Source: an uncultured Alistipes sp.
GTDB taxonomy: Bacteria > Bacteroidota > Bacteroidia > Bacteroidales > Rikenellaceae
Direction of reading: 5' to 3'
Assembly (NCBI GenBank): GCA_947591475.1
Contig: CANQDE010000002.1
Location: forward strand, 352,783-416,782
Length of the DNA stretch: 64,000 nt
The notes beneath the pieces are model-generated. The model made no database searches, was not told the origin of the DNA, and saw only the letters and a list, made by a program, of their open reading frames with translations. Position numbers and translations under genes: made by a program. Of the stretch, positions 1-7,873 are shown piece by piece. The stretch's first letter is position 1. The number at the start of each line of letters is the position of its first letter.

Positions 1-165
1 ATCGCTCTCTCGCACAGCGTACCGATGGAAACCGTCAGCCGAATGTTGGGCCACAGCCGGGTCGATACGACGCAGATTTACGCCAAAGTCACGGACAACA
101 AAATAGACACCGATACGCAGTCGCTCGACAAACGAATCGCAGAACGATTTATAGTGGCTATTTAA
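1..165 (+). CDS. Tyrosine recombinase/integrase, C-terminal end only (5' end outside window)
   Basis: Frame 1 reads IALSHSVPMETVSRMLGHSRVDTTQIYAKVTDNKIDTDTQSLDKRIAERFIVAI*; contains the MLGH...TTQIYA (H..Y) phage-integrase catalytic motif. Confidence 0.85.
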   Translation: MALSHSVPMETVSRMLGHSRVDTTQIYAKVTDNKIDTDTQSLDKRIAERFIVAI

Positions 166-196
166 CGGACTTTCAACCTTTGGAGAATAATCATTT

Positions 197-1549
197 ATGG
201 AAAAGAATAGAGATATTAAGCGCCGCAGCACGTTCGCCATACTGTTCTATATCAACCGCACGAAAATCCGCAAGGACGGCATGTGCCAACTCTTGTGCAA
301 AATCAGTATCGATGCCGAAGCAGCACAAATCGGAACCAAAGTCGCGGTTGATCCCGCTATCTGGAATCCGACAACGGGCCGTGCCGACGGGCGAGGCCGC
401 AATGCCAACGAAGTGAACCGAGCGATTGACGCATTGACGAATGACATCAAGGCGCACTACAAACATATCAATCTGTCGTTAGGTTTCGTTACAGCCGAAC
501 TGGTGAAGAATGCTGTGAAAGGCATCGAGCAGAAGCCGCTGACGCTGTTAGCCATCTTCCGGGAACACAATGAAGAATTTAAGAAACGCATCGGCATCGA
601 CCGCACAAGAGAGACATACAAAAGCTATGTTCGTTCCTATAATCACCTGCGGGACTTCGTGCAGGAGAAATGCGGGCAAGAAGATATAACCTTACGAAGC
701 CTCGACCAAGAGTTCTACGATGCGTTCGATTTATTCTTGCGGACAGACCGGCACTTACAACAGAAGTCGGTGCACGAACATTTGTATCGGTTGAAGAAGA
801 TGACCGTGCGGGCGGTCAATCAAGGAACATTGCACCGCGATCCCTATTGCAATCTGCACCCGGAATTGCCCAAACGCAAGAGTCGTCATTTGAAACTCGA
901 CGACTTGAAACGTCTGCTTGCCGAGCAGGTCGCCGACCCGGTACTGCAACGGGTGCGGGATTGGTTTATCTTCTCCACCTTCACGGGATTGGCCTATGCA
1001 GACCTGAAACAGCTATCTACAAAGCACTTATCGCAGGATGACGAGGGTGTTTGGTGGATACATATCCGACGCCAAAAGACCGACACGGAATCAGTTATTA
1101 GATTGCTGGATATACCGATGCGGATTATCGAGAAATACAAAGCGGAGCGTACCGATGATCGACTGCTGCCGATTTGTCCTTACAAGAAATTACAACGACT
1201 GATTCCCCGATTAGGTGCAGCCTATGGAATCGGAAATATGACTTTTCATCAAGCAAGACATAATTTCGGAACGCATATCACCTTGTCGCTGGGTGTGCCG
1301 CTCGAAACCGTCAGTCGCATGATGGGACACAAACGACTTATAACCACTCAAATCTATGCTCACGTTACGGACAAGAAAGTAGATGAGGATACGAAGCAAT
1401 TACGGCAACTGTCCGCGAGCCGCAAACTCGAACTTTATGAAGAGCCGCAGAATATAAAAATGCAAGCACCCGATAAAGAGCACGATTATGACGACACGAC
1501 CCATAACTATCGAAAACGGGTGGGTAACGATCCGCTCCAATGCAACTGA
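197..1549 (+). CDS. Site-specific tyrosine recombinase (phage integrase, Bacteroidetes SAM-like N-terminal type)
   Basis: 450 aa; FTGLAYADL, HQARHNFGTHITLSLGVPLETVSRMMGHKRLITTQIYAHV (R..HxxR..H..Y) catalytic motifs. Confidence 0.92.
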   Translation: MEKNRDIKRRSTFAILFYINRTKIRKDGMCQLLCKISIDAEAAQIGTKVAVDPAIWNPTTGRADGRGRNANEVNRAIDALTNDIKAHYKHINLSLGFVTAELVKNAVKGIEQKPLTLLAIFREHNEEFKKRIGIDRTRETYKSYVRSYNHLRDFVQEKCGQEDITLRSLDQEFYDAFDLFLRTDRHLQQKSVHEHLYRLKKMTVRAVNQGTLHRDPYCNLHPELPKRKSRHLKLDDLKRLLAEQVADPVLQRVRDWFIFSTFTGLAYADLKQLSTKHLSQDDEGVWWIHIRRQKTDTESVIRLLDIPMRIIEKYKAERTDDRLLPICPYKKLQRLIPRLGAAYGIGNMTFHQARHNFGTHITLSLGVPLETVSRMMGHKRLITTQIYAHVTDKKVDEDTKQLRQLSASRKLELYEEPQNIKMQAPDKEHDYDDTTHNYRKRVGNDPLQCN

Positions 1550-1811
1550 CGTTTGGCTCACGCAAAACCAAATTGCCGACCTGTTCGGCGTATTCTCATC
1601 CGCCGTAAGTGCGAATATCCGCTCGATCCTTAAAAGCGGCGTTCTGGATGAAAATCGTGTTTTTCGCCGCACACGCAGCCGAAACGGAAACCTCGTCGAA
1701 CGCTACAGCCTCGAAATGATTACGGCACTGGCATTTCGACTGAAATCCGAAAAAGCGGAGATATTCCGCAAATGGATCGTCGAACGGACGACAACGCCCG
1801 GAATCGTGTAG
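1488..1811 (+). CDS. Short RhuM-family (virulence RhuM-like) protein or fragment
   Basis: 107 aa; WLTQNQIADLFGVFSSAVSANIRSILKSGVLDENRV...YSLEMITALAFRLKSEKAEIFRKW resembles the RhuM N-terminal domain; overlaps the end of the integrase. Confidence 0.6.
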   Translation: MTTRPITIENGWVTIRSNATDVWLTQNQIADLFGVFSSAVSANIRSILKSGVLDENRVFRRTRSRNGNLVERYSLEMITALAFRLKSEKAEIFRKWIVERTTTPGIV

Positions 1812-1903
1812 AAAGTACCGACAGTTAACGATGGAGTGTTGAATTAAACTTTGAAACAAGAAAATGGGCTTTATATACTTTTATTAGCCGAAAGTTACTA
1901 AAT

Positions 1904-2797
1904 TTGCATTTTAATAAGGAGGATATGATTAGAACAGATTATACGAAAATGGAACGATTGAGGAGTTATTCTTCAATCTTTTCTCGTAGGGTCTTTTCGG
2001 ATATTATAGAATATGATGATTACACTCGGTTAAATACGCTTTTCAACAGATACGATGCGAGTAAAGATCAATTTTGTTCTTATTTCGATTATATTAAATA
2101 TATATATCGAGTAATCGCCAAGGAATATAGATGCGAATATATTTATAAGAATGAGATAATCAATAAACTGCTTATCAAGGAATATGGAACAAAGAATACT
2201 GTTGCTATAAACGAGTTTCGGGTTCAAAATTCCATAGTCGATTTCGCATTATTCAATGGAGAAAGTAAGGCTTTTGAGATTAAAACGGAATATGATACAA
2301 AAAAACGATTAGAGCATCAAATCGACAATTATTCCAAACTTTTTCAGAAATGCTATATAGTTATTCCAGAAGAATCGTATCAACAATATAATGATAGCAT
2401 CTCTGAAAATGTGGGTATAATCGTTTTGATCCGAGAGAAAGGCCATATTAAATTGAACGAACGAAAAGCTGCGACCAAAAATCAAAATATTGACCCACAT
2501 GTCTTGATGCGAAGTATCAGAGCGGAGGAATATCGAAACATTGTAACTGAATATTTCGGTTATTTACCCAATGTATCTTGTTTTGAAATGTTCGACAGAT
2601 GCCAAGAAATGATCGAGAAAATTCCACAACAAGATTTGCACGGTTTGTTTTTGAAAGAGATAAAAAAACGCACTAATAATACACGACTATTAAGAACTTT
2701 TCCTTCGGAGATTCGCCAAATATGTTTGTCGTTGAATCTCGATCGGAAACAGTCGGACAGCCTGCTCAAAAAATTAGATCGCATAATAATGATGTAG
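1904..2797 (+). CDS. sce7726 family protein, PD-(D/E)XK nuclease-like
   Basis: 297 aa; NSIVDFALFNGESKAFEIKTEYDTKKRLEHQIDNYSKLFQKCYIVIP fits a D...ExK nuclease-fold motif and the sce7726 pattern. Confidence 0.75.
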   Translation: MHFNKEDMIRTDYTKMERLRSYSSIFSRRVFSDIIEYDDYTRLNTLFNRYDASKDQFCSYFDYIKYIYRVIAKEYRCEYIYKNEIINKLLIKEYGTKNTVAINEFRVQNSIVDFALFNGESKAFEIKTEYDTKKRLEHQIDNYSKLFQKCYIVIPEESYQQYNDSISENVGIIVLIREKGHIKLNERKAATKNQNIDPHVLMRSIRAEEYRNIVTEYFGYLPNVSCFEMFDRCQEMIEKIPQQDLHGLFLKEIKKRTNNTRLLRTFPSEIRQICLSLNLDRKQSDSLLKKLDRIIMM

Positions 2798-2800
2798 CCT

Positions 2801-3733
2801 ATGTATTTCCCTTACTTACGCGGCAAACAGTTTGAATTGATAGCATTACGGGAATTTGCAGAACAATATCCCGAAACCGCCAAAATCGTACCTATTATCG
2901 AACCGGTAAAGTCTACTTTCAATGGACTGAATACTGCCGCGAAAGTAATGTTTGAAAAACAGCTTAAATTTGCGTTAGTGTTGAATCCGATAGACGGCGA
3001 TTTTAAGCGCATTCATAAAGATATTTTACAGGAATTACCTATCCTTTCAGATAATCTCGGTCAATGGATTCCTGCATTTTTATTTCAAAATAATATTGAC
3101 GCGATCTTAGCAGCAATCCGAGAACGAGGATTGAACGACGTAATGATTATATTCAAAAACGGAATTGACACAGAGGAAAATACGTTGAATTTTTTGTCGA
3201 ATCCACAAATTCGATATATTGTTAATGGAGATCCCAATTCGCGGGCAGGAATGAGGCGATTGAGACACTTGGAAAATAAAGATATTATCCGATTAGATAA
3301 TTGTTTTATTGAACAACCTCGAAACGTCGATTATTTGAATATCCCGGAAGATAAGTTTACCGAAGAGCACCGATATTATTCCGAGGAAAAATTTTATGGA
3401 ATTTCGGACTATACTGCTTTACCAAAAAATTTTGTGGATGGTGGCATGTTACCGTATGCCGTTGCGATCCATATGACATACGAAAAAAATCGCGATGAAA
3501 TTTATGTGCGGCATTTTGTTTCGGATACAAATGACGATCAATCTAATATTCAAAGAAAATTTTTCGAGGCAACAACAAAGTTAAAGGATTTTTTTGCCAA
3601 TCGAGACAAGACAACGGCAATAGCTCAATTGATTCAATTATTGGATGATGGCAAATATCCCGGATTGGGTATCATTAAAAAACTATCGATCAAAAACCAC
3701 ATCGAGTTAATGAACCGTATTTTGCCCGAATAA
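2801..3733 (+). CDS. sce7725 family / beta-family-like protein
   Basis: 310 aa; begins MYFPYLRGKQFELIALREFAEQ...KIVPIIEPVKS, characteristic of sce7725/beta-family proteins; 3 nt after the previous ORF. Confidence 0.72.
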   Translation: MYFPYLRGKQFELIALREFAEQYPETAKIVPIIEPVKSTFNGLNTAAKVMFEKQLKFALVLNPIDGDFKRIHKDILQELPILSDNLGQWIPAFLFQNNIDAILAAIRERGLNDVMIIFKNGIDTEENTLNFLSNPQIRYIVNGDPNSRAGMRRLRHLENKDIIRLDNCFIEQPRNVDYLNIPEDKFTEEHRYYSEEKFYGISDYTALPKNFVDGGMLPYAVAIHMTYEKNRDEIYVRHFVSDTNDDQSNIQRKFFEATTKLKDFFANRDKTTAIAQLIQLLDDGKYPGLGIIKKLSIKNHIELMNRILPE

Positions 3734-3735
3734 TT

Positions 3736-4743
3736 ATGAATATTTGTGCCAACTGTTTTAATGATGAAGAAATAAAACAGTTTATAGTTGCATCTTCAAC
3801 TACTATTACCGAATGTGATTGCTGCGGGCAGGAATCGGAAGCAATCGAGTTAAGCGAACTTTCGGACTTCTTTGTTGAGTTTCTTAGGCTTTTTATAAAA
3901 GATGATAATGGGTACGATTTAATACAACTGATCAAGCAAGATTGGAATATATTTAGTTCGGATGCTTGTGCACAGACTATTTTATCGTCAATTATCGCAG
4001 ATGAAAATCTTGGTTTCACTATAGAGGATAAAGTTACCTACTCATCCGAAATTCAAGAATGTTTTTCTATATGGGAAAGGTTGAAATCCGAGGTGCGAGA
4101 AGAAAAAAGGTATTTTTCTGATTTAGGATCTTTCAATTGGGAGGGTTATATAAAGAGTAACGCTCGAATTAAAAAGGGAACAGCTTTATATAGAGCAAGA
4201 ATTACTCCGGAGGGACGTAAAAAACTGACGACAAAAGAAATGGGTTGTCCGCCGAAAGAGCGTGCGACGGCAGGACGGGCCAATCCGCTCGGTATCCCTT
4301 ATTTGTACTTATGCAACGAGATCGAAACGACTTATTATGAGGTTCGGGCAGTCTATCTCGATAGAATCAACATTGGCAGGTTTAGAATTCTTCGTGATTT
4401 GAATATTGTTGATTTTAGTAATAAAATTAACTTATTCTATGCGTATTCAGGAGCAGAATCGAATGAAGATTTGCAGGAAATCGTCAAACGGAAAATCCTA
4501 TTCGACAAAATAAGCACCGATCTATCTAAACCTTTACGCCGATTTGATACTGAAATAGAGTATGTGCCAACACAACTGATATGTGAATATTGCAAGCAGA
4601 ATGGCGCCGACGGAATTCGTTTCAATAGTTCTTTACATCAAGGAGGAACGAATGTCGTTCTGTTCAACAGTATCGATGCGAAATGTACGAGAGTGCTAAC
4701 GCATGAGATAAAAAATGTAAAAATAGAAAGCTGTCCGCTATGA
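3736..4743 (+). CDS. RES-domain protein with N-terminal CxxC..CxxC (HEPN/RES N-terminal-like) region; predicted NAD+ phosphorylase-type toxin/effector
   Basis: 335 aa; N-term CANC...CDCCG; ALYRAR...MGCPPKERATAGRANPLGIPYLYLCNEIETTYYEVRA matches the RES-domain R/E pattern; 2 nt after the previous stop. Confidence 0.78.
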   Translation: MNICANCFNDEEIKQFIVASSTTITECDCCGQESEAIELSELSDFFVEFLRLFIKDDNGYDLIQLIKQDWNIFSSDACAQTILSSIIADENLGFTIEDKVTYSSEIQECFSIWERLKSEVREEKRYFSDLGSFNWEGYIKSNARIKKGTALYRARITPEGRKKLTTKEMGCPPKERATAGRANPLGIPYLYLCNEIETTYYEVRAVYLDRINIGRFRILRDLNIVDFSNKINLFYAYSGAESNEDLQEIVKRKILFDKISTDLSKPLRRFDTEIEYVPTQLICEYCKQNGADGIRFNSSLHQGGTNVVLFNSIDAKCTRVLTHEIKNVKIESCPL

Positions 4744-4904
4744 GAAAATGTTTTTGCGGTCAAAAAATTCGACTTTATTGTTGTGGAACACTTGCCGCTA
4801 AGGCGACCTCGAAAGGTTCTTCGCTGTTATATTAACTCCTACTCATGTAGGCTTCGTTGTTTTACACCTCCAGTATTCGCTATATTCCCGATTCCTTGTA
4901 GATT

Positions 4905-5048
4905 TTACCTTACCATTAAGATAAGTACGGGATGATTTTTGCCGTGCGATACGTCTGCAAGGTCCGTTAGAAGTTGAGACAATTCTCGATCCGTCAGAAA
5001 GTACTGAACGTCGAACAAAAATTGGGTATTGCTATCAACCGTATTCAT
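4905..5048 (-). CDS. Small hypothetical ORF (47 aa), below the supplied track's length cutoff
   Basis: Reads MNTVDSNTQFLFDVQYFLTDRELSQLLTDLADVSHGKNHPVLILMVR*; no family recognised. Confidence 0.25.
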   Translation of the reverse strand: MNTVDSNTQFLFDVQYFLTDRELSQLLTDLADVSHGKNHPVLILMVR

Positions 5049-5096
5049 TTTCAGTAATAGACCGTGAATTGCTTCCTATCTGTTCACGGTTCGATG

Positions 5097-5398
5097 TTTT
5101 TCTCTGTGCTTCTCTCCGATAACCTTCTCCTCGTTTCATTTTGTCTGTACGGGCCGGTAGTGGATGTATCTGTTATCGGCAGCGAAGGTATTCCCGGAAT
5201 CGACGCTCTTACAAGATCAAGCCGCACGGCGGTTTTGCGGAAAATCTTCCTTCGCCCGACATGCGAAGCGTATTTTCCGCAAAAATCTTGTTGCGAGCTG
5301 ATTCCGAACCTTCCAAGCTTCCGAAACAGATACATCCACTACCGGCTCCGCTACGGCATATAAAAAAAGTCGAAGGTTATGAGAAGCACAGAGAAAAA
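5097..5398. repeat. Long imperfect palindrome (foldback element, ~300 bp)
   Basis: Nested perfect inverted repeats: 5097-5114/5381-5398 (18 bp), 5119-5127/5372-5380 (9 bp), 5153-5174/5325-5346 (22 bp), 5233-5245/5272-5284 (13 bp), 5250-5255/5263-5268 (6 bp). Confidence 0.9.
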
Positions 5399-5546
5399 TA
5401 AACGGAAACAGAAATCCTCCACCCTTCCACTTGGCATAAGGTCGAGTCGGACGACGTGGTTGCTGCTCGGAGTAGTGGCATGCTCCGTTTTGTCTTATCG
5501 GCTTTGCTTTTCTGAATAGAAAATGCCATGTACGAATTTTTCTTTT

Positions 5547-5810
5547 CCATCGTTCAATCGTTTTTACAGTTATTCAGTCGGTTGCTCTATCGGCCGCCTA
5601 TATAGTCATTTCATCGGTCGATCGTACGTCGGGCCGTATGGCCGTTTCATCGTTGGACCGGCTGACCGTATGACCGGACAACCGGTCAGGCGATCGCGCA
5701 ATCGGCCGGGCAATCCGACAGCCGGAGATTCGGTCGTCCGGCTGTCCGGACAGGCGTATGATTGTATGTTCGGTCGGTTGTATCATCGGTCGTATAGTCG
5801 ATCGTAAGGG
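5547..5810. repeat. Degenerate period-8 repeat array (~33 octamers, CGGTCGNN-like)
   Basis: From 5579 the octamer register holds without indels: CGTATGGC CGTTTCAT CGTTGGAC CGGCTGAC CGTATGAC CGGACAAC CGGTCAGG ... Confidence 0.85.
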
Positions 5811-6029
5811 CAAAGAAAGCCCTTATCCGGCCCGATTATACGCCCGATTTTCGCTATGGTCGTTTGTGGCGCCGAAGTGGCATCGAGTGGCGCAATCAAC
5901 TGTTGTTAAGTTTGTTGAATAGGTCGGTATCTTTGCTCCGTGAAACGATTCCGACGTAGATCGAAGCCGCTTTGCCCGTTTTTACGGCGACTTGTTCGAT
6001 CGCTCGTCCGACGGGCGGACGAAACGTTT

Positions 6030-6290
6030 TCGATAAGCCAAATGAGCAGAGCCGTGCTTGTACGGCTCTGCCATGGCGAGAAAGCGAAGGCTGAAAAGCC
6101 AATGTGTTTGCAAAGGGCAAACAGCAAGCTGTGTTTTCTGCTGCACAAAAAGTTTTTTGCATCGGAAAACAGCTTGCCCGCAAGGGGGTGCAAGCACCTC
6201 CGAAGTCGGCGCTTTTCGACAGGCGGCTCGGCCGCTGCGGAATCGAAAAATGAATGTACCGGCAGGCCGGTGGCCTCACATGAAATATTC
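6030..6290. other. Hairpin-rich segment upstream of mobC remnant; candidate oriT region
   Basis: Inverted repeats CAGAGCCGT-gcttgt-ACGGCTCTG, CAAGCTGTgTTTTC...GAAAACAGCTTG, GGTGCaaGCACC, ACCGGCaGGCCGGT in ~260 bp without a convincing ORF. Confidence 0.4.
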
Positions 6291-6295
6291 GAGAT

Positions 6296-6717
6296 ATGGA
6301 AAAGAATAAATTGCCTCGCAGGGGAAAAGGCGGTCGGCCGCCTAAAATCGACATCGCCAAATATCGGTATTCCGTCAATTTCTCAGCAGAGGACCACGCC
6401 CGATTTCTGACGATGTACGAACAATCGGGGTTGTTGTCGAAAGCGGCTTTTATCAAAGCACGGGTCTTCGGCGACGTGTTCCGGGTGATAAAAGCGACCG
6501 CGGAACGATGGAATATGTAGCTAAGCTGACGCAGTTCCACGCCCAATTCCGAGCCATAGGCACGAACTATAACCAGATCGTGAAGCTGTTGCACACCCAT
6601 TTCTCGGAGCGGAAAGCACTCGCTATGCTCTACAAATTGGAGAATGAAACGCGCGAATTGGCCGCGGTCGGGCAACGGATCATTGCGCTTTGCGAAGAGT
6701 TCAGAGAACGATGGTAA
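6296..6717 (+). pseudogene. MobC-like plasmid mobilization accessory protein, frameshifted
   Basis: N-part 6296-6520 (GGRPPKIDIAKYRYSVNFSAEDHARFLTMYEQSG...VFRVIK) and C-part 6508-6717 (EYVAKLTQFHAQFRAIGTNYNQIVKLL) fit one mobilization protein in two frames; break near A-run 6490-6493. Confidence 0.65.
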
Positions 6718-6726
6718 TCTTTTCAG

Positions 6727-7569
6727 TTATTTCTTGTTCTTCGGCCTCCATGTCCGCATCCGTTGCAGCAGAGCCTGTTTCGCCTTGTCGATCCACGGAG
6801 TGGGATTATTGCGCAATTTCATGTAGCAGAAAGTACGCGAAAGGTTCGTGTCGAGCTGGATGTTGAATACATTGGAGATATAAGCCGCCAGCTGCGTGAG
6901 CGGAACATTACCGAAACTCCGCTTGCTGTCGAGCATGTAAATCAATTCGGTCAAATCCGTTTTACTGTCCTGCCACGTCAGACGAACAGCAGGTAACGAA
7001 TCGTCGGAGGCATTCTTCACATATTCCAATGCCTCCAATTCACCTTTCAGATAGACCGACAGCATTTCGTTGGCCAACAGTTTCGCCACCTTGAAATCGG
7101 CATTGGTCGAGAATTTCGGGTCGCTCTCGTAGTGAAACGATTCAAGATACAGAGCCGTATCGACACGGCCGCGCAGATAGTAGAGCGAATCCAGATGGGT
7201 AAGTCCCGAACGATAGTAGTGAATGAAATCGGAGCGCTTATTGTTGTATCGGTTGATGGCGACCAACTCGTCGTTCAAATAAGCCCGTTGAGAATCGACG
7301 CCTACGGGGCGATTCATTTCGATGTTGTAAACTTTTCGATAATAGAGCAGACGATAAAACAAACGAGGCTTTATCTCCTTGAAGAATCGAATTTCTTCGG
7401 CTTCGTTCTTGAAGGTGTAGGTCGCGACGAAATCCCGCATTCGCTGAAAGGCATCGCCCAGAACGAGCGATGCCTCCAACGACTTTTTCAAAATATTCAA
7501 ATCGGAACCCTCTATCTTTCTCAACTTCCTCTCGACTTCCTTTTCGAGAGTACTAATAAATACATTCAT
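6727..7569 (-). CDS. rteC: RteC-domain protein (regulator of conjugative element transfer/excision)
   Basis: 280 aa; MNVFISTLEKEVERKLRKIE...FFKEIKPRLFYRLLYYRKVYNIE...LTWQDSKTDLTELIYML, RteC-family pattern. Confidence 0.85.
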   Translation of the reverse strand: MNVFISTLEKEVERKLRKIEGSDLNILKKSLEASLVLGDAFQRMRDFVATYTFKNEAEEIRFFKEIKPRLFYRLLYYRKVYNIEMNRPVGVDSQRAYLNDELVAINRYNNKRSDFIHYYRSGLTHLDSLYYLRGRVDTALYLESFHYESDPKFSTNADFKVAKLLANEMLSVYLKGELEALEYVKNASDDSLPAVRLTWQDSKTDLTELIYMLDSKRSFGNVPLTQLAAYISNVFNIQLDTNLSRTFCYMKLRNNPTPWIDKAKQALLQRMRTWRPKNKK

Positions 7570-7575
7570 TTAGCT

Positions 7576-7863
7576 TTATGCGATACTATATTGTAGGATT
7601 TTTTTTACCCACTGTTTTATCTCGTCGTCCGGCATGTCGTCGTTGAAGCGGATACTTATCCAATGCTTGGGACTCATGTTGTAGGGAGTGCCTACAGCCA
7701 TGTAGCGGGCTTTCAATTCGTCTATCCGGTCGAGATCGCATTGGACGGTGCAAGCATCGAAGCGGTCGATGTCGAAGAAACAGAAAATCCTGCCTCCGAC
7801 ATAAAACGCCAGCATGGATTGCGCGCCAAAAAGGCCATGCCCGAATAAGGCGGAAAATGGCAT
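7576..7863 (-). pseudogene. MmcQ/YjbR family protein, 5'-truncated
   Basis: MPFSALFGHGLFGAQSMLAFYVGGRIFCFFDIDRFDACTVQCDLDRIDELKARYMAVGTPYNMSPKHWISIRFNDDMPDDEI; lacks the usual N-terminal helix; ~10 nt after the lytTR stop. Confidence 0.55.
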
Positions 7864-7873
7864 TTTTGCGGAA

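Noticed and set aside
5547-5810. CRISPR array
   Set aside because: Units are 8 nt with no conserved repeat/spacer alternation, and no cas genes are present in the window.
5523-5813. Low-complexity ORFs on both strands (e.g. ...TAGDSVVRLSGQAYDCMFGR, ...RLSGQPDDRISGCRIARPIARSPDRLSG)
   Set aside because: By-products of the period-8 DNA array. Similar low-complexity ORFs arise in more than one frame.
5896-6675. 259-aa minus-strand ORF and other overlapping ORFs at 5.9-6.7 kb
   Set aside because: Overlap the mobC-like coding sequence and the hairpin-rich segment with no domain support.
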